A stretch of 64,000 nucleotides of DNA. Origin: Desulfotomaculum sp. GTDB taxonomy: Bacteria; Bacillota; Desulfotomaculia; Desulfotomaculales; Nap2-2B. The stretch is taken from the NCBI GenBank assembly GCA_003513005.1, contig DOTD01000030.1, positions 19,589 to 83,588 on the forward strand, read 5' to 3'. Below, piece by piece: positions 1 through 8,705 of the stretch. Both the position numbers and the translations under genes were made by a program. Below the pieces are notes generated by a model. The model did no database searches and had not been told where the DNA came from. It worked only from the letters and a program-made list of their open reading frames with translations. Positions within the stretch are counted from its first letter, which is position 1; each line of letters starts with the position of its first letter.

Positions 1-789
1 CTCTAGGCCAAAATGATTTCTTGACGGGGCATATTTTGTATCCCCAACCAGAGGGTAACCCAGATAGGTCATATGTACACGGATTTGATGGGTTCTGCCC
101 GTTTCAAGCCTGACCCTCAGCAAAGTTACCTTCTCAAGGCGCCTGATTACGTCGTAGTGTGTAACTGCCGGCCGCCCGCCTGTTTTTGTTACAGCCATGC
201 GCTGACGGTCGTGTGGATGTCTTCCTACAGGCGCTTCTATAACTCCCTGGTTTTCCTTCACCACACCATGTACCAGAGCCATATAGCGCCTTACAATCGT
301 GCGGTCCTGGAGCTGTTTGCTAAGATTAAGGTGTGAAGCGTCATTCTTGGCTACTAAAAGCAGACCGGAAGTATCTTTGTCCAGTCTGTGGATAATACCA
401 GGGCGGAGCACGCCGTTAATGCCGGAAAGATCGCGGCAGTGAAATAAGAGGGCATTTACCAGTGTTCCTGAATAATTCCCCGCAGCCGGGTGGACAACCA
501 TGCCTCTTGGCTTGTTTATCACTATAAGTTCACTGTCTTCATAGTAAATGTCCAGTGTAATGGGTTCCGGTCCGGGAATGGGGTCTTTCGGCTGAATCTC
601 ACACAGGATTACTTCGTCACCGGCTTTCAACCTGCTGCCAGGTTTTGCTGAATTGCCGTTTACGCGTACATTCCCGCCGGCTATTAAATTATGAATATGG
701 GAACGGCTCAAGGCAGGATTCTGATGAACGAGGTAAAGATCAAGCCTTTTTCCCGCATCTGACTCATCTACCTCGTAGTGACTCTCCAT
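1..789 (-). CDS. rluD: RluD-family 23S rRNA pseudouridine synthase (3' end outside window)
   Basis: Isomerises specific uridines of large-subunit rRNA to pseudouridine in the cytoplasm. I translated the minus strand by hand: 263 codons are present and the frame is still open at base 1, so the C-terminus lies beyond the window. An N-terminal S4-type RNA-binding segment (about residues 1-65, with the SRSHIHNLI pattern) is followed by the catalytic domain with the family signature HRLDKDTSG, whose aspartate (residue 137) is the nucleophile. A later RTHQIRVH motif is also typical. The ATG at 787-789 lies inside the end of lspA (26 bp overlap), the usual lspA-rluD pairing and a sign of translational coupling. 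The RluA/RluC/RluD subfamily assignment is less certain than the family. Confidence 0.9.
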   Translation of the reverse strand, partial: MESHYEVDESDAGKRLDLYLVHQNPALSRSHIHNLIAGGNVRVNGNSAKPGSRLKAGDEVILCEIQPKDPIPGPEPITLDIYYEDSELIVINKPRGMVVHPAAGNYSGTLVNALLFHCRDLSGINGVLRPGIIHRLDKDTSGLLLVAKNDASHLNLSKQLQDRTIVRRYMALVHGVVKENQGVIEAPVGRHPHDRQRMAVTKTGGRPAVTHYDVIRRLEKVTLLRVRLETGRTHQIRVHMTYLGYPLVGDTKYAPSRNHFGLE

Positions 790-1252
790 ACCAAATCTCC
801 TTAAACAAAAGACAGGCGCCGATAAAAATTGCTGTGTCGGCAAGATTAAAAACCGGCCAGACACGAAAGTCAAGATAATCTATAACCAGCCCCAACTGCA
901 GGCGGTCAATCAAATTGCTCAAGGCGCCGCCGATGATCAGCCCCATCCCTATCCTAATCAGCCTTTTTTTTTCGGCAACAGGCCGCGTAAGCATTATTGT
1001 CGTCATAATAACAATCACCAAAATGGTAACTGCGATCAGGATGTTGGTCCGGTACGAAAAGAGTCCAAAAGCTGCGCCCGGGTTGCGCGTGTAAGTCAGA
1101 TAAAAAAACGGAAAAACCACAACAGACTGCCCTTCTAACATCACTTTCTGGATAATATTTTTGGCCAGTTGATCCGCAAAAAGAGTTATTAAAAGAGAAA
1201 TCAGCAAAATGATCCGTCCTTTAAACTTAACCTTATTTTTATAGTATACCAT
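764..1252 (-). CDS. lspA: Lipoprotein signal peptidase (signal peptidase II)
   Basis: Integral membrane aspartic protease that cleaves the signal peptide of diacylglyceryl-modified prolipoproteins. Four hydrophobic segments are visible. The conserved signatures are present: an early DQLAKN, then TRNPGAAFG, then GGALSNLIDR and FNLADTAIFIG; the aspartates of the last two are the catalytic pair. The ATG at 1252 gives 162 residues, near the usual 150-165. The frame stays open to 1348, but the extra N-terminus is Lys/Tyr/Phe rich and unlike the family. A TTG a few codons inside, behind an AAAGGA, is another possible start. Its end overlaps the start of rluD by 26 bp. Confidence 0.92.
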   Translation of the reverse strand: MVYYKNKVKFKGRIILLISLLITLFADQLAKNIIQKVMLEGQSVVVFPFFYLTYTRNPGAAFGLFSYRTNILIAVTILVIVIMTTIMLTRPVAEKKRLIRIGMGLIIGGALSNLIDRLQLGLVIDYLDFRVWPVFNLADTAIFIGACLLFKEIWYGESLRGR

Positions 1253-1389
1253 TATCATTGTAATTTTTAATAAAAAAGAGGACTTATTCCCCTTAATATA
1301 GAAAAAATAATAGACATATAAATTCTGATGCAAAACCGTTTTTCCCAACGGTTAAGGCTTGCACAGATAAAAAAGTTTTAGGGAGGTTT

Positions 1390-2247
1390 ATGCAATTGGA
1401 GATTAAGACATTTGCAGTATTGGGCGCCGGTATCATGGGAGCGGGTATAGCCCAAACCGCGGCAAAAGCGGGATTTAACGTTATTATGCGAGACATTGCG
1501 GACAATTTTGTTTCTAACGGCTTAAATATAATCCGCAAAAATCTGGACAGGGATGTTCAGAAAAACCGTCTCAGCGCAGAAGAAGCCGATGCTATCTTTG
1601 GCCGTGTCAGGGGAACTGTAGACATGGACATTTTGGCGGAAGCAGATTTTGTCGTTGAAGCGATAATAGAAAAAATGGATCTTAAGAAAGTTGTTTTCAG
1701 CGAACTGGAAAAAATTTGTCCTCCATCCACATTTTTTGCTTCCAACACTTCCGGCCTCTCGATCACCCAAATGGCTTCCGCCACCAAACGGCCGGAAAAA
1801 TTTATCGGCATGCATTTCTTCAACCCCGTACCGGTAATGAAGCTTGTGGAAGTAACCAGGGGAGCCGACACTGCCGATGATACAGTTAAGCTTACATTTG
1901 AACTTGCGGAGAAAATGGGCAAACAGCCGATTATGGTTAATGAGGCTCCGCTTTTCGTGGTCAACCGCATCCTGATCCCAATGATTAATGAGGCTATATT
2001 TGTCCTTTCAGAAGGTGTGGCATCGGCGGAAGATATCGATAAGGGTATGGCGCTGGGCGCCAATCATCCTATCGGCCCCCTCGCCCTGGCAGACTTAATT
2101 GGACTGGATACCACACTGTTAATACAAGATTCTCTTTTTGAGGAAACCCAGGATTCTAAATATCGTGCTTGCCCACTGTTGCGTAAAATGGTCCGCGCAG
2201 GCCATCTTGGACGCAAATCAGGAAAGGGCTTCTATAATTACAAATAA
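1390..2247 (+). CDS. hbd: 3-hydroxybutyryl-CoA dehydrogenase
   Basis: Oxidises or reduces 3-hydroxyacyl-CoA/acetoacetyl-CoA with NAD(P), a step of clostridial butyrate formation or of beta-oxidation. The N-terminal Rossmann motif GAGIMGAGIAQ is at residues 12-22. The catalytic histidine sits in MHFFNPVP (His142), and the C-terminal 3HCDH domain carries the NHPIGPLALADLIGLD signature. At 285 residues it matches the family length of about 282. A clear GGGAGG ribosome-binding site lies just before the ATG. It stands alone, without crotonase, thiolase or acyl-CoA dehydrogenase genes next to it, and ends in a hairpin terminator shared with the convergent HAD gene. Confidence 0.95.
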   Translation: MQLEIKTFAVLGAGIMGAGIAQTAAKAGFNVIMRDIADNFVSNGLNIIRKNLDRDVQKNRLSAEEADAIFGRVRGTVDMDILAEADFVVEAIIEKMDLKKVVFSELEKICPPSTFFASNTSGLSITQMASATKRPEKFIGMHFFNPVPVMKLVEVTRGADTADDTVKLTFELAEKMGKQPIMVNEAPLFVVNRILIPMINEAIFVLSEGVASAEDIDKGMALGANHPIGPLALADLIGLDTTLLIQDSLFEETQDSKYRACPLLRKMVRAGHLGRKSGKGFYNYK

Positions 2248-2264
2248 TCTTTCGCAGCAAAGAT

Positions 2265-2298
2265 ACGGCGAAAGTGCTTAAACGCTTTCGCCGTTTTA
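2265..2298. terminator. Bidirectional rho-independent terminator between hbd and the HAD phosphatase gene
   Basis: A 10-bp perfect stem (2265-2274 with 2285-2294), extendable by a G-U and a G-C pair to a 6-nt loop, is followed by TTTTA. It lies between two convergent genes and can serve both. Confidence 0.85.
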
Positions 2299-2301
2299 TT
2301 G

Positions 2302-2934
2302 TCATTCTAAATACATTTTAAGGTCAGCCCAGCTTTCCAGCAGGCCGTCGGGTTTTAAAGCCGCCAGTTCTTCCCTGGTGTTTATACCCCAGGTTACCGC
2401 CAGGGTGGTCGTGCCTGCATCAAGGCCGGCCTTGACATCATGGTAGCTGTCACCTATATAAAGCGCCTGTCCGGGGGAAATATTTAACATATCAAGCGCT
2501 TTCAAAATCGGATCCGGGAAAGGCTTATGCACATAAACATCATGGGCGGTTATAACAACATTCATATAATTATCCAGTCCGGTTATTTCAACAGTACGCA
2601 GGGCTCCTTCCTTGCCTTTTGAGGTGACTATTCCCAAAAGGAATCCATTCATTTTGAGAAATTCCAACATCTCAACAGTACCGGGAAAGGGACTTACGTT
2701 ATTTTCAAAGTCAAGGTTATAATATTTCTCGTAGAGCTTTAAAAATTCTTCTTTTTCCTCGCCGGCAAAAGAAGAAGCTATCTCTCTTAACGGGCGGCCG
2801 ATCCACTTGATTAGCTCTGCTTCAGCCCAGGGAAGGTTCAGTTTTTTGAAAACGAGGTGGTAAGTTCTCATAATAAAAGGAAGGGAATCTACCAGAGTCC
2901 CGTCCAGATCAAACAAAGCTGCCGAAATTGCCAT
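2302..2934 (-). CDS. HAD-superfamily hydrolase, PpaX/Gph (phosphoglycolate phosphatase)-like
   Basis: Predicted cytoplasmic phosphomonoesterase or pyrophosphatase of HAD subfamily IA. Motif I is FDLDGTLVDS at residues 8-17 with the nucleophilic aspartate. A small alpha-helical cap follows (about 20-85), then motif II in IVTSKGKEG, and motifs III/IV with IGDSYHDVKAGLDAG near residue 160. At 210 residues it matches PpaX (pyrophosphatase linked to HPr-Ser-P turnover) and Gph. No hprK or lgt lies nearby to support the PpaX role, so the substrate is left open. A GAGG site precedes the ATG. Confidence 0.85.
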   Translation of the reverse strand: MAISAALFDLDGTLVDSLPFIMRTYHLVFKKLNLPWAEAELIKWIGRPLREIASSFAGEEKEEFLKLYEKYYNLDFENNVSPFPGTVEMLEFLKMNGFLLGIVTSKGKEGALRTVEITGLDNYMNVVITAHDVYVHKPFPDPILKALDMLNISPGQALYIGDSYHDVKAGLDAGTTTLAVTWGINTREELAALKPDGLLESWADLKMYLE

Positions 2935-3021
2935 TCAAAGAAAACCTCTTTTTCTATTTTTTAATTAAACAAATCTGAATATGACCTTTTATATAATACA
3001 TTTATTCAAGGAGAATCATAA

Positions 3022-4206
3022 ATGCCAATCAGCAATAAAATAAACGAGAATCTGGCCAACGCTTCCTGGATTAGACTAATGTTTGAAGAAGGAGAACGCC
3101 TGCAAAAGATTTTAGGGCCGGAAAAAGTGTACGATTTCACCCTGGGCAACCCGGACACGGAACCACCGCCCGCTTTCCGTGAAATGCTTAAAAAACTGGC
3201 CGATAACCCTTTGCCGGGAATGCACGGTTATATGAGCAATTCGGGATACGAAACAACCCGGGAAGCAATAGCAGCCAACCTGGCTGAAAAAACAGGCATA
3301 CAGGTTAATTCATCACATATTGTTATGACCTGCGGCGCAGGCGGCGGATTGAATGTCGTATTTAAAACAATTCTAAATCCCGGGGATGAAGTAATTGTTC
3401 TTGTACCCTATTTTGCAGAATACAAATTCTACGTCGACAACCACAGCGGAGTTATTAAAGAGGTCCCAACCGGGGCTGATTTCCAGCCTGACATGGATGC
3501 AATCGGCGCCGCCATTACCTCAAAAACTAAAGCCATTATTGTTAATTCTCCAAACAATCCCACTGGAGTCGTTTACAGTTCCGACTGTCTTGAAAAATTA
3601 GCTGCTGTTATAAAACAAAAAGAATCCGAATTTGGCGCCGCCATTTACCTGGTTTCAGATGAACCATACGCCAGGATTGTCTACGATGGGGTAAAGACGC
3701 CTCCCGTATTTAATTATGCAAAAAACAGCATTCTTGTTACTTCACACAGTAAAGATCTCAGCCTGGCCGGTGAACGGATTGGTTACATAGCGGTACACCC
3801 CGAAGCCGCTGACGTCGGCCTGCTTATTGAAGGTATGGTTTTCTGCAACCGTACGCTGGGATTTGTCAATGCCCCTGCCCTAATGCAGCGTCTTGTCGCT
3901 CATTTGCAGAAAGAACAGGTGGATCTGAGCGGGTACTTGAAAAAAAGGGATCTTTTATACAGCCATTTAACTGAAATTGGTTTCAAAATAGTTGAACCCA
4001 AGGGCGCCTTTTACATGTTCCCCCAATCGCCTTTGGCTGATGATCTCGAATTTGTGCAGTTAGCCAAAAAATATAATATTTTACTTGTTCCCGGCAAGGG
4101 ATTTGGTCTAAAGGGTTATTTTCGCCTTTCTTATAGCGTCCCCCTGCAAACGGTAATTAATTCCCTCCCCGCCTTTACTGATTTGGCAAAAGAAGCTGGC
4201 CTTTAA
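3022..4206 (+). CDS. PLP-dependent class I/II aminotransferase
   Basis: Fold-type I pyridoxal-phosphate aminotransferase related to aspartate/aromatic aminotransferases; the exact amino donor cannot be read from sequence. Visible landmarks are NSPNNPTG (residues 175-182), the cofactor-binding SDEPY (Asp213, Tyr216) and the Schiff-base lysine in SHSKDLSLAGERIG (Lys244). A conserved C-terminal arginine lies in GYFRLSYS. Length 394 is typical. A good AAGGAG site lies about 8 nt before the ATG. It is transcribed convergently with the metallophosphoesterase, and the two stop codons overlap by 4 bp. Confidence 0.9.
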   Translation: MPISNKINENLANASWIRLMFEEGERLQKILGPEKVYDFTLGNPDTEPPPAFREMLKKLADNPLPGMHGYMSNSGYETTREAIAANLAEKTGIQVNSSHIVMTCGAGGGLNVVFKTILNPGDEVIVLVPYFAEYKFYVDNHSGVIKEVPTGADFQPDMDAIGAAITSKTKAIIVNSPNNPTGVVYSSDCLEKLAAVIKQKESEFGAAIYLVSDEPYARIVYDGVKTPPVFNYAKNSILVTSHSKDLSLAGERIGYIAVHPEAADVGLLIEGMVFCNRTLGFVNAPALMQRLVAHLQKEQVDLSGYLKKRDLLYSHLTEIGFKIVEPKGAFYMFPQSPLADDLEFVQLAKKYNILLVPGKGFGLKGYFRLSYSVPLQTVINSLPAFTDLAKEAGL

Positions 4207-4925
4207 GTAAGCAATCGGGGAGTAAAATTTAAATAATCTGCGCTGACCAGATAAAAGGAAATTTCCCAGGCGTAGTCCGGGAGACGGAAACGGCAAGCCC
4301 TGGAGTGCAGGTGCCCATAAACAACCTTTTTTACGCCGTATTCTTGGAGCAGATCAATAAAACCGCTGTATTCATGCTTCTCATTAGTCGGCATATAATG
4401 CAGCATAACAATAATCTCTTTTCTGGAAGCGGCTGCGCTGGCAAGAGATTTTTCCAGACGGCCCAACTCCCGCAAGTAAATTTTCATATCCCCCTGTCGA
4501 AAGTAGTCGCTTCCAGGACACAACCACCCTCTGGTACCGCAAATGACTGTGTTGTCAAGGGAAAAGTGATCATTTCTAATCAGTCGCATATTCGGGGGAA
4601 GTTCTTCCCTTGTTTTGGAAATACTTTGCAGCCAGTAATCGTGATTTCCCTGAACAAAAATTATTAAGCCCGGCAGAAGCCCCAGAAAGTTAAGATCCTG
4701 ATAAGCCTGATCAAGACGCATAGCCCATGAAATATCACCCGGAACTAAAACCACGTCATCCGGTCCTATGATTTTGCGCCAGTTATTATAAATTCTTAAG
4801 GCGTGAGATTCCCATTCCCCGTTTATTTCACTCATCGGTTTATACTGCAAGTCAGGCTGCCAATTTTCCGGATCAGGAGTTTTTATAAAAGAAAGGTGGA
4901 GATCGCTGATAGCATAAATCTTCAA
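4203..4925 (-). CDS. Calcineurin-like metallophosphoesterase (COG1768-type)
   Basis: Predicted dinuclear metal phosphoesterase of unknown physiological substrate. The five calcineurin-fold blocks are seen in order: SDLHLS (Asp8, His10), GDISWAM, GNHDYW, HYMPT and GHLHS. I chose the TTG at 4925 because it follows an AAAGGGTGG site and gives the family-like beginning MKIYAISDLHLS. The frame is open to a GTG at 4940 that has no ribosome-binding site. About 240 residues. The 3' end overlaps that of the aminotransferase gene by 4 bp. Confidence 0.85.
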   Translation of the reverse strand: MKIYAISDLHLSFIKTPDPENWQPDLQYKPMSEINGEWESHALRIYNNWRKIIGPDDVVLVPGDISWAMRLDQAYQDLNFLGLLPGLIIFVQGNHDYWLQSISKTREELPPNMRLIRNDHFSLDNTVICGTRGWLCPGSDYFRQGDMKIYLRELGRLEKSLASAAASRKEIIVMLHYMPTNEKHEYSGFIDLLQEYGVKKVVYGHLHSRACRFRLPDYAWEISFYLVSADYLNFTPRLLT

Positions 4926-5112
4926 ACTGACTAGGACCACCCTTTCTTAATAATTTAAATCACGTTTAAATTTAAAACACACGTTTAAAACTAAAAAACG
5001 CATAGCCAGAACTATCCTGAAGATAATCTGTAAAAACAATCCCAACATATTGAAAGACCGGGACCCATATATATCATTTGAAAAGAGGCTTTCAGTAAAG
5101 GGGCCTGATAAA

Positions 5113-6393
5113 ATGTGGGTTCTGTTCATTTTACTTCTTTTACTAATCAGCTTAATAGTTTTTAAAAAGTATTTATTTTTTTTGATAAACGACAGCCGCC
5201 GCAGGGAACAATTTTTTTGGCTGATCTGCATCATCACACTGGCCTTAGGAATGATAATTCAGCCAGGGACCGTTTACCAGGGGGCTATGACAGGCGTCAG
5301 TCTCTGGTTTAACATAGTTTTCCCCTCGCTTCTGCCCTTTCTGATCATCTCCGATTTGCTGTTAAGTTTTGGCATGGTCCATTTTCTGGGTGCGTTAATG
5401 GAGCCTTTAATGCGGCCTCTCTTTAATGTCCCGGGATGCGGTTCTTTTGTACTGGCAGTAGGCTATACTTCCGGCTGCCCGATTGGGGCAATGATTACGG
5501 CCCGTTTGCGTTCCCAGCGCCTCTGTACGCGTATTGAAGCGGAACGGCTGGTTTCGTTTACGAATAATTCAAGTCCTCTTTTTATGCTTGTTGCTGTTGC
5601 TGTCGGTATGCTCAACAACCCGGAGCTTGGGCCTGTAATTGCAGCAGCCCATTACACATCCAACCTGACCCTGGGCTTTGTTCTGCGTTTTTATGGAAAA
5701 AACGATCCTGAATTGATAACCGCGCCCATAAAAGAAGGGTCTCCCCTGACCAGAGCTTTTTCCGAACTGTTTCGCATCTACAGGCAGGAAAACCGCTCAC
5801 CGGGAAAGATTATGGGCGCCGCCGTAAAAAATTCTATTTCAAGCCTTCTTAACATTGGCGGATTCATAATAATATTTGCTGTGCTTATACAACTTTTAAA
5901 ACAGGCAGGATTTATTGATTTTATCGCCGGCAAGTTGGGACTTATCTTGATCCCTCTAGGTTTTTCCTCATCAGTCCTTCCAGCTTTAACAAGCGGATTA
6001 ATTGAAATGACTGTCGGAGCAAAACTTGCTTCGGCATCTGAAGCCTCTTTACTGCAGCAACTCACGGTGATTGCTATAATTCTTGCGTGGAGCGGAATTT
6101 CTATTCACGCCCAGGTAGCAAGCGTGATTTCTGAAACCGATATCAGAATGAAGCTTTTTGTCCTGACCCGGTTCGCTCATGCCTTACTGGCAGCGATTTA
6201 TACAAACTTTTTTTTCCGCCTTGTTTCACCGGCAGCCCGTGCTGCACTGACTCAACAAGCCCAAAATTCTTCCCTTTCCCTGTGGACATTTTTGCCTCTT
6301 CTGCTGGCTGTTTGCGGTTTAATCCTAGTTGCCTTTTTAACTGGATCGGCCATTATCTGTTTATGTAAAAAATTATTTTTTAGAAATAGGTAA
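5113..6393 (+). CDS. ylbJ: Sporulation integral membrane protein YlbJ
   Basis: Membrane protein of the nucleoside-recognition (Gate) family, needed in Bacillus for spore cortex formation and made in the mother cell. Multiple transmembrane segments span the protein, and the family signatures GYTSGCPIGA and FTNNSSPLFM are visible. I place the start at the ATG at 5113, behind AAAGGGG with 9-nt spacing, which gives 426 residues. The frame is open to a TTG at 5050 that lacks a ribosome-binding site. It is a monocistron on the plus strand, flanked by minus-strand genes. Its presence supports a spore-forming host. Confidence 0.9.
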   Translation: MWVLFILLLLLISLIVFKKYLFFLINDSRRREQFFWLICIITLALGMIIQPGTVYQGAMTGVSLWFNIVFPSLLPFLIISDLLLSFGMVHFLGALMEPLMRPLFNVPGCGSFVLAVGYTSGCPIGAMITARLRSQRLCTRIEAERLVSFTNNSSPLFMLVAVAVGMLNNPELGPVIAAAHYTSNLTLGFVLRFYGKNDPELITAPIKEGSPLTRAFSELFRIYRQENRSPGKIMGAAVKNSISSLLNIGGFIIIFAVLIQLLKQAGFIDFIAGKLGLILIPLGFSSSVLPALTSGLIEMTVGAKLASASEASLLQQLTVIAIILAWSGISIHAQVASVISETDIRMKLFVLTRFAHALLAAIYTNFFFRLVSPAARAALTQQAQNSSLSLWTFLPLLLAVCGLILVAFLTGSAIICLCKKLFFRNR

Positions 6394-6405
6394 AATCTAT
6401 TTGCC

Positions 6406-6778
6406 TTATCTGCGCAATGTGTTCAACGCAAGAAAAACCAGCATAGATCCGGATAGTAATGATCCACTTTCAGATTTATTTTAACTTCACCCTGAGCATA
6501 ATAAATTCGGGCAAAAGACGTACCCGGTATTTAAAAATTACCTCCATAAGATCGCTAATTGCCTCTTTTATGCTGATCCGGTCTAGAGAAGTAGTATAAT
6601 ATTTTTCCTGAAGCAATTCAATATCACGCTGCAGAAGTTTTTTATCAACATTTTCAGAAACAACTCCCAGGGCCATGACGGCCTTTGCGACCCTGTCCGC
6701 ATCCCTGCTTACAAGAGCCAGAAACAAGTCGCCGGCGATAATTTTACTTTTTTCATTCATCCGGCCTGCCATCCCAAA
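6406..6778 (-). pseudogene. Relic of a UbiB/AarF (ABC1) atypical kinase gene
   Basis: The open stretch 6476-6772 (98 codons) is similar to the part of UbiB/AarF proteins just after the kinase DFG motif: GRM, LALVSRDADRV, LGVVSE, LQRDIE, YY, ISIKEA and LPEF fall in family order. Reading 5' of the ATG gives Phe-Gly-Met preceded directly by TAA where the DFG aspartate should be. Reading past the 3' stop in another frame gives GSLLSGSMLVFLALNTLRR and then a stop, which resembles the membrane tail of UbiB. So the N-terminal kinase lobe is gone, the middle part survives, and the segment before the tail is deleted or frameshifted. I regard it as non-functional. Family assignment is from memory of the motif order. 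Confidence 0.75.
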
Positions 6779-6909
6779 TTAACGCACATAAAATGTTTTA
6801 TACTCTATTAATCATAATGACCGTTTTATTGTTAAAAAAGACCAGTAATATTTAACGGCTATAATAGACAATAATAAATAGGGAATTTAAATATCATTTT
6901 GGAGGTGTT

Positions 6910-7209
6910 ATGATGACTCAATCTTGGAATGATTATCCAAAAGGGGTAGAGGTAAAACCGAGCGGTTTTGATGAAGTAAACATAGTCTATGATGGTTTGC
7001 TGTCCAAATCAGGAGCTGATCTGGTATTCCTGCACTATGGATTAGGTGACCCCAGAAGTTGGTCAAATGTAAACACTATTCGTATGGATAAGGGTTTTAG
7101 AGGATGGGAAAAGTCAATTCGTTTACAAAACAACCAAATTACCTTTTGCTTTAAAGATTCCGCCAATAACTGGGACAACAACAATGGTTTCAATTGGACG
7201 ATCCGTTAA
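6910..7209 (+). CDS. Stand-alone carbohydrate-binding domain protein (CBM25-like)
   Basis: A 99-residue protein that seems to be a single starch/glycogen-binding-type domain. It carries the pattern of CBM25/53 modules: VFLHYGLGDPRSWSN, a central GWE, and the ending FKDSANNWDNNNGFNW. Such modules usually accompany amylases; here there is no catalytic domain, no signal peptide and no glycoside hydrolase gene next door. A strong GGAGGTG site precedes the ATG (ATGATG, so the start may be 3 nt later). Its stop codon lies inside the loop of its own terminator. A role in binding storage or spore polysaccharide is only an inference. Confidence 0.7.
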   Translation: MMTQSWNDYPKGVEVKPSGFDEVNIVYDGLLSKSGADLVFLHYGLGDPRSWSNVNTIRMDKGFRGWEKSIRLQNNQITFCFKDSANNWDNNNGFNWTIR

Positions 7210-7236
7210 ACCGGATCGTCCAATTTCCCTTTTTTT
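7192..7236 (+). terminator. Rho-independent terminator overlapping the stop codon of the CBM25-like gene
   Basis: A 12-bp perfect stem (7194-7205 with 7212-7223, extendable by two A-T pairs) has a 6-nt loop containing the TAA stop, and is followed by TTCCC and a run of seven T. The 5' arm is still coding sequence. Confidence 0.9.
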
Positions 7237-8019
7237 CTATCCAATAAACTCCTGCACGAAAATCTTACCATATTGGCTTCCTTCCACTACCCCTATTCCT
7301 ATCTCATTGAAACTCGAATTTAGAATATTAGCCCTGTGCCCAGCAGAATTCATTAAGTTCTTATGAGCGGATTCAACAGTCGGAGCGCCGGCTAAATTTT
7401 CTCCTGCGGTCATATATGAAATTCCGTACTGGCTCATCATGTTAAAAGGAGATCCATATATAGAAGAGTTATGGCTGAAATAATTATTTTCAATCATATC
7501 CTCAGCCTTAAGACGGGCCACCTTGACCAAATCCAGATTAACCTTCAAGGGTGATAAACCCGCACTTTTCCTTTCGCTGTTTACCAGATCAACCATTTTC
7601 TGTTCATCGGCAGTCAGCCCTTCAACTTGCTGGTCAGAGCCGGAGTTGGAATTAGTATCGGGAGTGGTGTCAGGAGTAGTATCAGGAATTGTGTTGGGAG
7701 TAGTATGTTTGTTTCTTAAGGAATGATATTTTTGTACATTGGAGTAATTGGCTGTGTTACTTTTCAAGATTTCATTTAGCCATTTCTCCAGTTTTTCGAG
7801 ACAGTTGTCTGCATCGTCAGAAGAACAGTATACTGTGTACTCATATTCCCCGGGATTCAAGCTGCTTAGTTTGCAAAAATCGTCCAGCGATAACGGCTTC
7901 TTGCCGTCACATGTCGGCAGGGCCGCCTGTGTGACCTGAGGGATTGATGACCACAAAAAACAAATACACAGCAATACTAACAACATTACGAACGGTATTC
8001 TACGGCTTTTTTTCATCAA
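7237..8019 (-). CDS. Secreted CAP/SCP-domain protein (YkwD-like)
   Basis: A 260-residue exported protein. It has a classical signal peptide (basic start, hydrophobic segment about residues 10-25, likely cleavage after TQA), a unique region with three cysteines, a low-complexity Thr-Pro-Asp linker (about 107-125) and a C-terminal CAP domain (about 135-260). CAP landmarks: LVNSERKSAGL, HNSS, GENLAG and HRANILNSSFNEIGIGV. Clostridial and Bacillus homologues are cell-wall or spore-associated; their function is poorly known. A second ATG three nt in is an equally good start. It converges with the CBM25-like gene, and a GGGG site lies upstream. Confidence 0.9.
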   Translation of the reverse strand: MMKKSRRIPFVMLLVLLCICFLWSSIPQVTQAALPTCDGKKPLSLDDFCKLSSLNPGEYEYTVYCSSDDADNCLEKLEKWLNEILKSNTANYSNVQKYHSLRNKHTTPNTIPDTTPDTTPDTNSNSGSDQQVEGLTADEQKMVDLVNSERKSAGLSPLKVNLDLVKVARLKAEDMIENNYFSHNSSIYGSPFNMMSQYGISYMTAGENLAGAPTVESAHKNLMNSAGHRANILNSSFNEIGIGVVEGSQYGKIFVQEFIG

Positions 8020-8220
8020 AACAAAATTACCCCTTTCTTAAGATATTTAATATCTCAAATCTCTAACAGTTTACCAGATTAATTATTCAGTGAACAAATT
8101 AAGATACGATGAATATCACTGTAAATAATGCAATTATTTAACAGACAACTTCCAGGGCTTGTCCGTATGTACAATATCGCATAATCTTCTCCAGATGGTT
8201 TTAACTGGTAATAATGCGCC

Positions 8221-8634
8221 TTACCGTGTCTGGAAAAACTGTCTTATTTCAGAGGAATATAAAACGGCGCCTAAGCCTTCAGTCACTGCAAGGCATTCCA
8301 GGTTATTATTTTTTTCATAAAAACAACTTAGTATAAAAATGCCGTTAAATATTTTGCGGAACCTTTTTATCCAGAGCTCATCAAGATCATGAAGTATTAC
8401 CAGGGATAGTTCACTGCTTTTTATGACCAGATCGTAACGTCCGCTGCCTTTGTGCTTAAAAATAATCTGATAAGGCCCTGCAGATGAACCGGCAATCAAT
8501 TTATCAACTTCCTTAAATAATTTCTGCGCAACTCGAAGGGCTTTTTCCCTGCCGCTAATTTGTGGTCCGACAACCGGCACTTCTCCAAGCAAAACAAGGG
8601 CGACCTTCCCCATGCAAAAGATTTTATAACCCAA
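8221..8634 (-). CDS. Conserved-looking protein of unknown function beside a NAL1-like protease
   Basis: I do not recognise this family. I set the start at the TTG at 8634 because a full AAGGAGGT lies 7 nt upstream, giving 137 residues beginning MGYKIFCMGKVALVLLG. The frame stays open to a TTG at 8679, which has no site. The product has no signal peptide or clear membrane segment: an N-terminal hydrophobic strand, a helix around REKALRVAQKLFKEVDKLI, then alternating beta-like strands. It lies 71 bp after the protease-like gene on the same strand and is probably cotranscribed with it, so a joint role is possible. No catalytic motif is visible. Confidence 0.6.
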   Translation of the reverse strand: MGYKIFCMGKVALVLLGEVPVVGPQISGREKALRVAQKLFKEVDKLIAGSSAGPYQIIFKHKGSGRYDLVIKSSELSLVILHDLDELWIKRFRKIFNGIFILSCFYEKNNNLECLAVTEGLGAVLYSSEIRQFFQTR

Positions 8635-8705
8635 GTTTTTAACCTCCTTATAAGACGCAGCCAGGGTTTGCGCATTCAATGTACCAATATTTTCGACGTA
8701 TTCTT

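Noticed and set aside
73..336. Plus-strand open frame of 87 codons
   Set aside because: Antisense to rluD, which has clear family motifs in its own frame.
8040..8070. Palindrome GATATTTAATATC upstream of the CAP gene as operator
   Set aside because: AT-rich and short; no supporting promoter boxes found.
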